Shown here: one piece after another, positions 43,819 through 54,403 of the stretch | How positions within the stretch are numbered: the first letter of the stretch is position 1 | How the letters are laid out: each line of letters opens with the position of its first letter | Source: Microbaculum sp051390635 | GTDB taxonomy: Bacteria > Pseudomonadota > Alphaproteobacteria > Rhizobiales > Tepidamorphaceae | DNA length: 64,000 nt | Direction: 5' to 3' | Assembly: GCF_051390635.1 (NCBI RefSeq) | Contig: NZ_JBPODT010000001.1 | Location: 992,001-1,056,000, forward strand | Translations under genes and position numbers: made by a program | Notes under the pieces: generated by a model | Database searches by the model: none | Seen by the model: the letters and a program-made list of their open reading frames with translations, nothing else | Told to the model about the DNA's origin: nothing

Positions 43819-44253
43819 TTACGGGCAGGCCTGGACGAAGGCCGCCACGTTGCCGCCGCCGGCCTGGCTGACATCGGCGGCGCAGTTGTTGCCGACCTGC
43901 ACGCCGGCGGCGATGTTGCCGTTGCCGTCCTGGCTCAGGATGGCGGTATGGTTGGCGCCGAACTGGCCGACGCCGGCCTGGTTGTGGTTGCCCTGCTGCC
44001 AGGTCTGCGCGGCGTTGTTGACGCCGTCCTGGCCGATGGCCGCGGTGTTGTGGTTGCCGAACTGGTGGCTGGCCGCGCCGTTCCAGACCCCGTTCTGGAA
44101 CACGCCGATGGTGTTGCCGAAGCCGCCCTGGGCGCCACCGGCGGCGTTGCCCCAGCCGGTCTGGTTGATGAAGACGTCGTTGGCGGACGCCGGCAGCGCG
44201 GTGAAGCCGATGACGGCGGCGATGGCGGTGGCGAAGGCGATCGTGCGGGTCAT
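43819..44253 (-). CDS. Curlin-repeat protein, CsgA-like major subunit
   Basis: A 144-residue secreted protein (AFATAIAAVIGFTALPASA, cleavage near residue 23). About six curlin repeats follow, each with Q-x-G-x-x-N-like cores: FINQTGWGNAAGG, FGNTIGVFQNGVWN, FGNHNTAAIGQDGVNNAAQ, GNHNQAGVGQFGANHTA, GNGNIAAGVQVGN and GGGNVAAFVQ. This is the amyloid-forming major subunit type. It is the first gene of the csgA-like/csgH unit. Two Cys (NNCAAD and FVQACP) near the C-terminus are unusual for CsgA. Confidence 0.8.
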   Translation of the reverse strand: MTRTIAFATAIAAVIGFTALPASANDVFINQTGWGNAAGGAQGGFGNTIGVFQNGVWNGAASHQFGNHNTAAIGQDGVNNAAQTWQQGNHNQAGVGQFGANHTAILSQDGNGNIAAGVQVGNNCAADVSQAGGGNVAAFVQACP

Positions 44254-44390
44254 TGTTCCGTCTCCTGGTTCGTGCGGATGCCCGGGGCGGGTCCGCGTTC
44301 GAGGACGAGACGGGTTTTACGCAGCCGCGCCGGAACCGGGGCTGAACCGGCCGTTCAGATTGCGTTCAGGCGAGGAACGAGGGTCGAAAG

Positions 44391-44436
44391 GCGAGCCTTG
44401 GCGAGCCTTGGCGAGCCTCGGCCGGCCTAGGCCGGC
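44391..44436 (+). repeat. 10-bp repeats and a palindrome over the UbiB-family stop codon
   Basis: GCGAGCCTTG at 44391 and 44401 and GCGAGCCTCG at 44411, then GCCGGCCTAGGCCGGC (44421-44436), a perfect palindrome containing the complement of the stop codon at 44427-44429. Confidence 0.8.
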
Positions 44437-45803
44437 ACGCCGGCGGCCTTCAGGGCCTTAGCCTGGCGCCGGGCCAGGCGGTCGAGATCGAAGGACTCGA
44501 TGGCGTCGTTGAACAGGCGATAGAAGTTGAGCTCGGCGCGCAGGTGCAGGAACACCGCGCCCAGCCCGATCGCGGCACGGTCCATGAACACGAACTCGCG
44601 CGGCACCCGCACCGGCCCCTTCTCCTTCAGCGCCTTGTGCACGGTGAAGGCCTGCTTGCGGCCGTATTCGGCCGCGCTCACACCGTCGGCGATGGCGCGC
44701 ACCCGGTCCTCCAGCAGCGGGCCGTAGATGAACCGCGCCCAGATGTTGAGGATGTCGATCAGCTCGCGGGTGAGCCCGGTGAAACCCCAGGTCTCGTAGG
44801 CGTGGACGACGAGGTCGTCGTCGCCGGTGCGCAGCCCGTTGTAGAGGTCGATGACGCCGCCGACGAACTTGGCCGGGAAGATGCGGATGCAGCCGTAGTC
44901 GAGCAGGTTGATGCCGGCCGGCGCGATCGCGCCCGATTCCAGCGCGTCCTCGTAGACGGTGTAGTTGCCCAGGTGCGGGTCGCCGTGGATGACGCCGAAG
45001 CGCGAGAACGGGAACCACCAGGCGCGAAACATCGCGGTGGCGAGCCGGTTGCGGGTGTCGAGGTCGGCCTGCTTGTGGGCCAGCAGCGGCGTGCCCTCGA
45101 GCCAGCCCATGGTGAGCAGCCGCCGGGTCGACAGGTCCTCGAACACGGCGGGCACGCGGATCGCCGCCTCGTCCTCGAGGATCGCGCGATAGAGCCGCAT
45201 GTGCGCGGCCTCGCGGGTATAGTCCAGCTCCTCGCGGATGCGCGCGGCGATCTCCTCGCCCATCTGGCTGGTGTCGATCGCCGGGTCCATGCGCCGGTGG
45301 ATCGCGAACAGCATGTCGAGCTGGGAGAGATCCGCCTCCACCGCCGACTGCATGTCGGGATATTGCAGTTTGCAGGCGAGATCCTCGCCCTTAAGCGAGA
45401 CCGCCTTATGCACCTGCCCCAGCGAGGCCGAGGCCGCCGCCTGGTGCCCGAACGTCCGGAACCGGGTCTGCCAGTCGGCGCCGAGTTCGGCCGCCATCCG
45501 CCGCTTGACGAAGGCCCAGCCCATCGGCGGGGCCTGGCTCTGCAGCTTGGCGAGCTCAATCGCGTATTCGGCCGGCAGCGCGTCCGGGATGGTGGCCAGC
45601 AGCTGCGCCACCTTCATGATCGGGCCCTTGAGGCCGCCGAGCGCGGCGGCCAGCTCGAGCGCGTTCTTCTCGCGCGCCGCCTCGCGGCCCAGCAGCCGAC
45701 GCCCCGCCGACTTGACGGCGACCGAACCGACGTGCGAGCCGACGCGCGCGTAGCGCCGGGCGCGCTTGGAAAACCGGTTGCGTTCGCTGTCGTGCTCGCT
45801 CAT
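44427..45803 (-). CDS. UbiB/ABC1-family kinase-like protein
   Basis: A 458-residue AarF/ABC1/UbiB-family protein. Family signatures are the Ala-rich loop AAASASLGQVHKA (near residue 127), the MGWLEGTPLLAHKQ stretch, and the catalytic-like IHGDPHLGNYTVYEDAL (near residue 272). Members are linked to ubiquinone synthesis and are atypical kinases. It is the last gene of the pepF operon, 33 bases after the DUF3445 gene. The stop codon lies in a palindrome. Confidence 0.9.
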   Translation of the reverse strand: MSEHDSERNRFSKRARRYARVGSHVGSVAVKSAGRRLLGREAAREKNALELAAALGGLKGPIMKVAQLLATIPDALPAEYAIELAKLQSQAPPMGWAFVKRRMAAELGADWQTRFRTFGHQAAASASLGQVHKAVSLKGEDLACKLQYPDMQSAVEADLSQLDMLFAIHRRMDPAIDTSQMGEEIAARIREELDYTREAAHMRLYRAILEDEAAIRVPAVFEDLSTRRLLTMGWLEGTPLLAHKQADLDTRNRLATAMFRAWWFPFSRFGVIHGDPHLGNYTVYEDALESGAIAPAGINLLDYGCIRIFPAKFVGGVIDLYNGLRTGDDDLVVHAYETWGFTGLTRELIDILNIWARFIYGPLLEDRVRAIADGVSAAEYGRKQAFTVHKALKEKGPVRVPREFVFMDRAAIGLGAVFLHLRAELNFYRLFNDAIESFDLDRLARRQAKALKAAGVPA

Positions 45804-45836
45804 CGGCGTTTCATGTAGGTATGAAGCCCCGCCACG

Positions 45837-46799
45837 TCATCCCGCACCGATTGCCGCAGTCTCGGGCGCGGCAATAAAAGCCTCGAGCGCCGCGACGATG
45901 CGGCCGCGGTGTTCGAGCAGTGCCTTGTAGGCGGCTTGCGCCTCGTCGAGCGCCAGGAGCTGATCGCGCAGGCTGCGGGCCAGCGATCGGCCCTCGGGAT
46001 GCCGCGCCAGCGCCGCCAGCGGATCGACGTAAATCCTTATGGTGAAAAGGATATCGCCGGATATCGGGAGACGGCGCAGCGTCTGCCGCTCGACCCGGAT
46101 GAAGGCGCTCGGCACGATCGCGCCGGAAACCCCGCCGCCGGAAGAATCACCGCCGAAAGAACCGCCGCCGGAAAACCAGTCCCGGGGGCGCTCGCGGGAT
46201 TCGGGATGGTGCAGCTCGGCATCGGGATACAGCGACCAGTTGAGCCGCCACACCGGCCGGTCGACCTTGAGCGTCTGGAAAATCCGGTCAACGCGCTGCC
46301 CCATTTTGCCTTCCCAGTTAGGAACCGGCGCGTGGATCTGTGACATCGGCCTGCCGAACTTCTCGGCAAGCGACCAGGATGAGGGAAAACACAGGCTCGC
46401 CGCGACCAGCCGGTAGCCCTCCGGCCCCTGGCGCATCACGACGAGATCCTCCTGGATTAGCCGCGATGCGGTCAGGAGCGGCGCCGCACCGGTGTCCAGA
46501 TCGACGGTCCGCCCGGTCCCGGCAATGGCGACATGGTCGCCGTCCCGCGTGTAGATCCCGGGAAATCGGGCCGGCAGATGATCGGCCAGCAGCGCCAGCA
46601 CCTCGGCCTGCGCGGTCCGCGTATCCGGCTCCTCGCCGAACACCGCCTCCCGGCTTGCAGCGAACAGGCGCTCCTTTTCGTCCAGATGGGCGCGAAGATG
46701 CGCGTCCGGCTCGATCCAATCGGCAAGGTCGAGCGGCTGCAGGCCGATCGAGAACGGCGATCGCCCGCCGGCATAGGGGGTGTGGACCAGTTCGTTCAT
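45837..46799 (-). CDS. DUF3445 haem-dependent oxidative N-demethylase-like protein
   Basis: A 320-residue protein with family-typical stretches FSIGLQPLDLADWIEPDAHL near the start, LCFPSSWSLAEKFGRPMSQI near residue 155, NWEGKMGQRVDRIFQTLKVD near residue 180, and RLNWSLYPDAELHHPE near residue 205. DUF3445 includes the haem-dependent oxidative N-demethylase (HODM) alpha subunit. No partner subunit is seen nearby. A Gly/Ser-rich insertion (GGGSFGGDSSGGGVSG) follows about residue 223. Located between the small membrane protein and the UbiB-family gene. Confidence 0.8.
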   Translation of the reverse strand: MNELVHTPYAGGRSPFSIGLQPLDLADWIEPDAHLRAHLDEKERLFAASREAVFGEEPDTRTAQAEVLALLADHLPARFPGIYTRDGDHVAIAGTGRTVDLDTGAAPLLTASRLIQEDLVVMRQGPEGYRLVAASLCFPSSWSLAEKFGRPMSQIHAPVPNWEGKMGQRVDRIFQTLKVDRPVWRLNWSLYPDAELHHPESRERPRDWFSGGGSFGGDSSGGGVSGAIVPSAFIRVERQTLRRLPISGDILFTIRIYVDPLAALARHPEGRSLARSLRDQLLALDEAQAAYKALLEHRGRIVAALEAFIAAPETAAIGAG

Positions 46800-46815
46800 C
46801 GGCTCGCCGGCGGCA

Positions 46816-46992
46816 TCAGGTCCGCGGCCGCGTCCGCCTGGCGATGATCAGGCCGAGCACCGCCAGCGCCAGCACGACCAGGACGACCAGCAACCCGATC
46901 ATCGCGATCGCACCGAGGATCGAGCCCAGCGTCTTCCAGAAACCGACCTGCGCGATGATCAGCGCCAGCAGCAGGATCAGCAGGATCGGCAT
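46816..46992 (-). CDS. Small membrane protein, 58 residues
   Basis: A 58-residue protein (MPILLILLLALIIAQVGFWK to the C-terminal RRTRPRT). Two hydrophobic stretches (residues 3-18 and 24-51) separated by WKTLG, with a positive tail. GGAGG lies in the last codons of pepF and 9-10 bases before ATG 46992; the start is four bases after the pepF stop. It is unlike any family I know. The arrangement suggests translational coupling to pepF. Confidence 0.7.
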   Translation of the reverse strand: MPILLILLLALIIAQVGFWKTLGSILGAIAMIGLLVVLVVLALAVLGLIIARRTRPRT

Positions 46993-46996
46993 GGCT

Positions 46997-48829
46997 TCAG
47001 TCCTCCATCGCCTCGAGTTCGTCGATCAGCCCCGAGATCACCTTAAGCCCCATGCGCCAGAATTCCGGGTCGCGCGCGTCGAGCCCGAACGGGGCGAGCA
47101 GCTCGGAATGGTGCCTGGTACCGCCGGCCCGCAGCATGTCGAAATACTTCTCGACAAACCCGTCGGACGCGTTCTCGTAGATGGCGTAGAGCGAGTTCAC
47201 CAGACAGTCGCCGAACGCATAGGCATAGACGTAGAAAGGCGAATGGATGAAGTGGGGCACGTAGCACCAGAAGGTCTCGTAGCCCTCGCCGAGCCGGATC
47301 GCCGGTCCCAGGCTTTCGGCCTGCACCTCCTTCCAGATCGCGTTGATGTCGTCGACCGTCAGTTCGCCCTCGCGCCGGGCGGTGTGGATGCGGCGCTCGA
47401 ACACATAGAAGGCGATCTGGCGCACCACCGTGTTGATCATGTCCTCGACCTTGGCCGCGATCAGGCCCTTGCGCGCCTTCGCGTCGGTGGTCTTGGCCAG
47501 CAGCGCCTTGAAGGTCAGCATCTCGCCGAACACGCTGGCCGTCTCCGCCAGCGTCAGCGGCGTCGGCGCCATCAGCGGCCCCTGCGGCGCGGCAAGCACC
47601 TGATGCACGCCATGGCCGAGTTCATGGGCGAGCGTCATCACGTCGCGCGGCCGGCCGAGATAGTTCAGCAGCACGTAAGGGTGCGCGCTCGGCACAGTCG
47701 GATGCGCGAAGGCGCCCGGCGCCTTGCCCGGCTTCACGGCCGCGTCGATCCAGCCCTTGTCGAAGAAAGGTTCGGCAAGCTTCGCCATGTCCGGCGAAAA
47801 GGCCGAATAGGCCGACAACACCGTCTCGCGCGCTTCCGACCAGACGTACGTCTTCTGCTCGATCTTGGGCAGCGGCGCGTTGCGGTCCCAGAAGTCCAGC
47901 ACGTCCTTGCCGAACCAGCCCGCCTTGAGCTTGTAGTAGCGGTGCGACAGCTCGGGGTAGGCGCCGCGCACGCTTTCGACCAGCGCGTCGACCACCTCGC
48001 GCTCGACCCGGTTGGCCAGATGCCGCGCATCGGCAACGTCCTCGAACCCGCGCCAGCGGTCGGAAATCTCCTTGTCCTTGGCGAGCGTGTTCGTGACCAG
48101 CGAAAAGGTCGGCAGATGATCGCCGAACGCCGCGATCAGCGCCTGCGCGGCCTTGCGGCGCTTCTCGCCGTCGCTGTCCTGCAGCAGATTGAGCGTCGGC
48201 TCGAGGGTCAGTTCCTCGCCGTCGACGTCGAAGCGCAGCGCCGCCATCGTTTCGTCGAACAGCCGGTTCCAGGCGCCGCGCCCGGTGATCGATTTCTCGT
48301 GGAACAACCGCTCCAGCTGGTCGTCGAGCTGATAGGGCCGCTCCTTGCGCTCGTCCTCGATCCACGGCCGATAGTGGTCGAGCGCCGGCTCGGACTGCAT
48401 CGCCGCCTCGATCTTCGCGTCGTCCAGCCGATTGAGCTCCAGCGGGAAGAACAGGAGGTGGATGCCGGCATTGGTGACCTTCTCGCGCACGTCACCGAAG
48501 AATTTCGACCGCTTCGGGTCGGAGACGTCGAGGGCGTGCTGCAGGCCCGCGTAGGAAACGAGACGGCCGAGAACGTCGTGCAGCACCTCGAATGCGGCAA
48601 TCGCTTCGGCAAGCGCCTTCGCCCCGTCCGGCTTTTCGAGGAGATCGGCCAGTGTACCTTTCCACTTGGCCTCGAACGCTTGCGAATCCTTCAGGGACCG
48701 GTCGAGATCGGCGCGCACCTCCGGCGACTCCATGCCGGGGTACAGATCGTCGAGGTTCCACGTCGGCAATGCCCCGAGATCGAACTTCGTGGCTGCCTGC
48801 GCTCCCGTGGCCGCATTACGGACCTTCAT
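46997..48829 (-). CDS. pepF: M3-family oligoendopeptidase (PepF-like)
   Basis: A 610-residue zinc metallopeptidase. The HEXXH motif is in ALAHELGHGVHQVL (near residue 398), with the second Glu in TLAETASVFGEML downstream. It cleaves short peptides in the cytoplasm. The family-like N-terminus (GALPTWNLDDLYPG) supports ATG 48829, with CGGAG upstream, over a start 114 bases earlier. First gene of a four-gene minus-strand operon. Confidence 0.93.
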   Translation of the reverse strand: MKVRNAATGAQAATKFDLGALPTWNLDDLYPGMESPEVRADLDRSLKDSQAFEAKWKGTLADLLEKPDGAKALAEAIAAFEVLHDVLGRLVSYAGLQHALDVSDPKRSKFFGDVREKVTNAGIHLLFFPLELNRLDDAKIEAAMQSEPALDHYRPWIEDERKERPYQLDDQLERLFHEKSITGRGAWNRLFDETMAALRFDVDGEELTLEPTLNLLQDSDGEKRRKAAQALIAAFGDHLPTFSLVTNTLAKDKEISDRWRGFEDVADARHLANRVEREVVDALVESVRGAYPELSHRYYKLKAGWFGKDVLDFWDRNAPLPKIEQKTYVWSEARETVLSAYSAFSPDMAKLAEPFFDKGWIDAAVKPGKAPGAFAHPTVPSAHPYVLLNYLGRPRDVMTLAHELGHGVHQVLAAPQGPLMAPTPLTLAETASVFGEMLTFKALLAKTTDAKARKGLIAAKVEDMINTVVRQIAFYVFERRIHTARREGELTVDDINAIWKEVQAESLGPAIRLGEGYETFWCYVPHFIHSPFYVYAYAFGDCLVNSLYAIYENASDGFVEKYFDMLRAGGTRHHSELLAPFGLDARDPEFWRMGLKVISGLIDELEAMED

Positions 48830-49090
48830 GCTCGAAAACTCCGTTCGATTCAGGAATTGGCCTGGCGAGGATTTCGAACATCCGTCCGCCTTCGGCCGAA
48901 ACTGCAGCGATATTAGCTTCGCAACGCCGCGCATCAAGGACAACAGCGTCTTTCCGGCCGTAATTCGACGAAAATGCCCGCCCGATCACTATTAGATTAG
49001 TTTAAGGGCCCTTTTACCGGAGGTGGTCACAATGCCCAAAATGGGACAGCCCCCCGGACCGCCGCCAGGCGCGTTCGACTTGGAGGACGT

Positions 49091-50596
<1,506 letters not shown>

Positions 50597-50642
50597 TCGG
50601 GAACAGGTGGCGATTTCCGGCAAATGCCGCTAGTTTTGCCTG

Positions 50643-52439
50643 ATGAATCGGACACATCTCCAGATGCGCACCTCCATCGTTCGCTCGCTGGCCACAGGCC
50701 TTCTCGTTTCCGTCGCCTGGACGCTCCCCGCCCGGGCTCAGGATGCGGTGCCCGAGCCGCGGACGCAGGAAATCGCCAAGCCGGCCCAGACGGAAAGCCC
50801 GACGCCGGGGCTATCCCCGGAATCGTCCGATAAGCCGGCTGCGGCCGCCGCGAGCGAAGCGCCAGACACCGCCCCCTCCGAAACGGGACCGACGGTCGCG
50901 AACGCCACGCCGCCCGCTTCGGATCCGGTGTCGCCTGCGATCGAGACCGCGCTCGAAAACACCGGAGCGTTCGGCAAGGCCGATCATATGGCGCTGGTCG
51001 GCTTTTACGCCGAGCGCCAATTCGCCCCGCTCTGGATCAAGGACGGCAAGTTCGACGGCGCCGCCCGCGCGGTCGTCCGTCGCCTCGAGAACGCGGATGC
51101 CTACGGCCTCGACCCAGGCCGCTACGTCCTGCCCGATCTCGATGTCGGCCTTTCCGGCACCGCCGACCCGGCAAAGCTCGCCGATGCCGAGCTGGTCCTG
51201 ACGGTCGCAGCGATGCGATTCGCAGCCGACGCGCAGGCTGGCATCTTCGATCCGGCCACCCTGGGCAAGTTCATGACGGCGGCGCCGGTGCGCCCGGCGC
51301 GCAAGGCCGTTCTCGAGGGCCTCGGCAAGGCCGACGACAAGGTCGTCTATCTGGAAAGCTTCAATCCTCAGCACCCGGCCTTCGCCGCGTTGAAGCAACT
51401 GCTCGCGGACCTGCGCGCGCGGACGACGGAGGAGACACCGCCGGAGATCCCGGACGGCAAGTCGCTGAAACCCGGCATGTCCGATGAGCGGGTGCCGGTG
51501 CTTCGCGCCCGCCTGGGCGTGCCCGCGGTCACCGGCGCGGGTGAACAGGTCTACGACGATGCCGCAGTGGAGGCCGTGAAGGCCTTCCAGGAGCGAGCAA
51601 GCCTAGAAGTCGACGGCGTGATCGGCCCGCAGACGCGCGCCGCGCTCAACGGCGGCAGCCAGATCACGGTCGCCGACGTTCTCGTCAACATGGAGCGTTG
51701 GCGCTGGGTTCCCCGCGACATGGGCGCGCACCACGTCTGGGTGAACATTCCCGAATACATGCTCCGGGTCGTTACCGGTGGAGCGGTGGAATTCGATACC
51801 CGCGTCATCGTCGGCACGTCGGAAAACCAGACGCCGGTCTTCTCCGACGAGATCGAGTATGTCGACGTCAATCCCTACTGGAACGTACCGCGCTCCATCG
51901 CCACCAAGGAGATGATGCCGGAAATCCGCCGCGACCCGGACTTCTTCGCGCGCCGCGGCCTCGAGGTGATCTATACCGGCGGCGGCAGCGACATGGTGAT
52001 CGATCCGCGGTCGGTGGACTGGGGCCTTTGGAACCCGGAAAACATGCCGTTCCGGTTCCGCCAGCCGCCCGGCAATGCCAACGCGCTGGGGCGGGTGAAG
52101 TTCATGTTCCCCAACAAGCACGACGTCTATTTGCACGACACGCCGACGCGGAACCTGTTTTCACGGTCGGCGCGCTCCTTCAGCCACGGCTGCGTCCGCG
52201 TCGACAAGCCGGTCGAGTTCGCCGACGCGCTGTTGTCGCGCGAGGAGCAGCTCAACGGCCAGCGCATCAAGCACCTGATCGGGGGCGGCGAGAACGGCTC
52301 GCTGCCCATAAAGCGCCACGTCCCGGTGCACCTCACCTATTTCACCGTGTGGGTCGACGACGCCGGCGAAACGCAGAAGCGCCCGGACATCTACGATTAC
52401 GACGCGCGCATGAAGGCGGCCATGAACCTGGGCAGCTGA
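50643..52439 (+). CDS. L,D-transpeptidase (YkuD domain), YcbB-like
   Basis: A 598-residue secreted protein (signal region ATGLLVSVAWTLPARAQD). An Ala/Pro/Thr-rich linker to about residue 105 precedes a scaffold domain, a PG_binding_1 domain (VPVLRARLGVPAVTGAGEQV, VEAVKAFQERASLEVDGVIG) and the YkuD domain with the catalytic SHGCVRVDKPVEFADALL. It makes 3-3 peptide cross-links in peptidoglycan or attaches proteins. The start at 50643 or the Met 21 bases later are both possible. It lies 46 bases after the regulator gene. Confidence 0.92.
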   Translation: MNRTHLQMRTSIVRSLATGLLVSVAWTLPARAQDAVPEPRTQEIAKPAQTESPTPGLSPESSDKPAAAAASEAPDTAPSETGPTVANATPPASDPVSPAIETALENTGAFGKADHMALVGFYAERQFAPLWIKDGKFDGAARAVVRRLENADAYGLDPGRYVLPDLDVGLSGTADPAKLADAELVLTVAAMRFAADAQAGIFDPATLGKFMTAAPVRPARKAVLEGLGKADDKVVYLESFNPQHPAFAALKQLLADLRARTTEETPPEIPDGKSLKPGMSDERVPVLRARLGVPAVTGAGEQVYDDAAVEAVKAFQERASLEVDGVIGPQTRAALNGGSQITVADVLVNMERWRWVPRDMGAHHVWVNIPEYMLRVVTGGAVEFDTRVIVGTSENQTPVFSDEIEYVDVNPYWNVPRSIATKEMMPEIRRDPDFFARRGLEVIYTGGGSDMVIDPRSVDWGLWNPENMPFRFRQPPGNANALGRVKFMFPNKHDVYLHDTPTRNLFSRSARSFSHGCVRVDKPVEFADALLSREEQLNGQRIKHLIGGGENGSLPIKRHVPVHLTYFTVWVDDAGETQKRPDIYDYDARMKAAMNLGS

Positions 52440-52516
52440 GAAGCTGGAAACAGGTGCGACCAAATAGCCCGGGGCTGTTGAAAAGTAGGCTTTTGATCTC
52501 CACACTCGGCGGCGGG

Positions 52517-52538
52517 CCCAAATGCGCCATGATTTGGG
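52517..52538 (+). terminator. Hairpin after the L,D-transpeptidase gene
   Basis: CCCAAAT and ATTTGGG pair around GCGCCATG, 77 bases after the stop. Only TT follows; weak candidate. Confidence 0.35.
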
Positions 52539-52648
52539 TTCAGGTTACATCCTAATCAGGGATTAACCTTTTAAGCTGAAGAATTCCCCTGGCCGGTCGC
52601 CGGGGGGATTAGACTGAGCCTTAGACGGGACCTTCGAACGGAATTCTT

Positions 52649-54370
52649 TTGGTGGGAACGCGTAAAACGGGGGCGGGACGAGTGCGCAGCGCTGTACGCG
52701 CTGCCTGCGCGTTTGCGCTTTACGGATTGGCATTCGTCGCCATCGATGGCCTGACCGCCGAGGCGCGTTCGGAAACCCGGACGCTGTCGTTCAAGCAGCT
52801 CCACACCGGCGAAACGGTCACCATCACCTTCAAGCGCAACGGACGCTACGACTCCGAAGGCCTGAAGAAGATCAACTACATCCTGCGCGACTGGCGCCGC
52901 AATGAATCCACCACCATGGATCCCGCCCTGCTGGACCTCGTCTGGGAGGTGCGCAACGCCGTCGGCTCGAAGGCGCCAATCTACGTACTGTCCGGATACC
53001 GTTCGCCGGTCACAAATGCCATGCTGCGCTCCCGGTCGCGCGGCGTCGCCAAGACCAGCCAGCATATGGTCGGCAAGGCGATGGACTTCTACCTGCCCGA
53101 CGTTCCCCTGACGAAGCTGCGCGAAACCGCGCTGAAATTCCAGGGCGGCGGCGTCGGCTACTATCCGACCTCTGGCTCGCCCTTCGTCCACATGGACACC
53201 GGCAGCGTCCGCCACTGGCCGCGGATGACGCGCCAGCAACTCGCCAAGCTGTTCCCTGACGGCAAGACCCTTCACATCCCCTCCGACGGCAAGCCGATGC
53301 CCGGCTACAACCAGGCCGTTGCCTCGGTGCAAAGTGGCACGCGCTCGCGCACCGCGTCGGCCTCCTCGAGCACATCGAGAAGCCGGCAGGTCGCGGTCGC
53401 CAGCTATCCCCGCCTCGATCCGTCGGTGGCGATCACCCCGGCCGCCGTGGCCAGAAGCACCGGCGGCAGCTCCAGCGGCGGCCGCAGCCTGATCGCCGCA
53501 CTGTTCGAGTCCGGCGAGGACGGCGACGAGGAAGGCGCGTCAAACGCTCAGGCCAAGGCTGCGCCGACGCCGGCCGCCGAGGTTGCGCCGGCCCCCGCGC
53601 CTGAGCCGCAGGCGCCGACGGTGGTGGCGTCCCTCGCCAACACACCGGTTCCACGGACGAAGCCGCTTGCCGACGTGCCCGCCGTCGCGGCCTTGCCCGA
53701 CGCGCCCATTCCGACACCGAAACCGGTACTGGTCGCGATGGCGGAACCCGCTTCCGAAAGTGCAGCGACCGGGACGCCGCTGATGACGGCCAGCGTGTCG
53801 CCGCAGGCCCTTGTCACGCAGATGCCGCGTGCACGGCCGTTAATGACCGGAACCGACGCCATCGGCATGCTGATCGCCCGGGGTGGCGACGACGCGGCGG
53901 TGCCCGCGCAGACCGCCGTCTCGCCAGCTCCGCTTGAGCCGGAGAACGAACTGACGACGGCGACCGCGCTCGCGGCAACCGGACCGCACGCCGAGATGCC
54001 GCCCTTCGCGGCGACGTTCACCGGCTCGGAGATTCCCGTGCGCGACCGTCCGGTGCTAGTAGCCATAGACTACCGCGCTCACGCGCTGCTGCCCTATCTG
54101 GGCGGCGACAATTCCCTGCGGGGTCACAAGTTCGTGGTGCTGCGCCATCCCGATCAGACCGATCTGGGCGCGCTGACGGCGGTATCCGGGCCCGTCGTGG
54201 TCAACCGGTTTGCCGCTGGCCCGCAGCTCATCTATCCGATGCGCCGGTTCACCGGTCCGGCGGTGTCGCCGGTGGAGACGCGAACCTACGAGTTCGCGAG
54301 CCTTGCCGACAACATGACGACCGGCAGCGTGTCCGATCGCCAGGCAGAGCGCGCCGCCGCCCTGCGCTAA
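52649..54370 (+). CDS. DUF882/M15_2 peptidoglycan peptidase-like protein
   Basis: A 573-residue protein with a signal peptide (AVRAACAFALYGLAFVAIDG) and a YcbK-type M15 domain in residues 35-220: LVWEVRNAVGSKAPIYVLSG, SRGVAKTSQHMVGKAMDFYL, and VGYYPTSGSPFVHMDTG. The Q-H and D residues match metallopeptidase ligands. The remaining about 350 residues are Ala/Pro/Thr-rich, low complexity, and probably span the periplasm or outer envelope. Start is TTG 52649 or GTG 52652; no strong ribosome site decides between them. It is close to the L,D-transpeptidase gene and probably works on the same wall. Confidence 0.85.
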   Translation: MVGTRKTGAGRVRSAVRAACAFALYGLAFVAIDGLTAEARSETRTLSFKQLHTGETVTITFKRNGRYDSEGLKKINYILRDWRRNESTTMDPALLDLVWEVRNAVGSKAPIYVLSGYRSPVTNAMLRSRSRGVAKTSQHMVGKAMDFYLPDVPLTKLRETALKFQGGGVGYYPTSGSPFVHMDTGSVRHWPRMTRQQLAKLFPDGKTLHIPSDGKPMPGYNQAVASVQSGTRSRTASASSSTSRSRQVAVASYPRLDPSVAITPAAVARSTGGSSSGGRSLIAALFESGEDGDEEGASNAQAKAAPTPAAEVAPAPAPEPQAPTVVASLANTPVPRTKPLADVPAVAALPDAPIPTPKPVLVAMAEPASESAATGTPLMTASVSPQALVTQMPRARPLMTGTDAIGMLIARGGDDAAVPAQTAVSPAPLEPENELTTATALAATGPHAEMPPFAATFTGSEIPVRDRPVLVAIDYRAHALLPYLGGDNSLRGHKFVVLRHPDQTDLGALTAVSGPVVVNRFAAGPQLIYPMRRFTGPAVSPVETRTYEFASLADNMTTGSVSDRQAERAAALR

Positions 54371-54379
54371 GACGTCGAA

Positions 54380-54397
54380 GGGGCCATCGAAGGCCCC
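54380..54397. terminator. Bidirectional terminator between the DUF882 and gapR genes
   Basis: GGGGCC and GGCCCC pair around ATCGAA and are followed by CTCTCCTT. It lies between two convergent genes. Confidence 0.65.
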
Positions 54398-54403
54398 CTC
54401 TCC

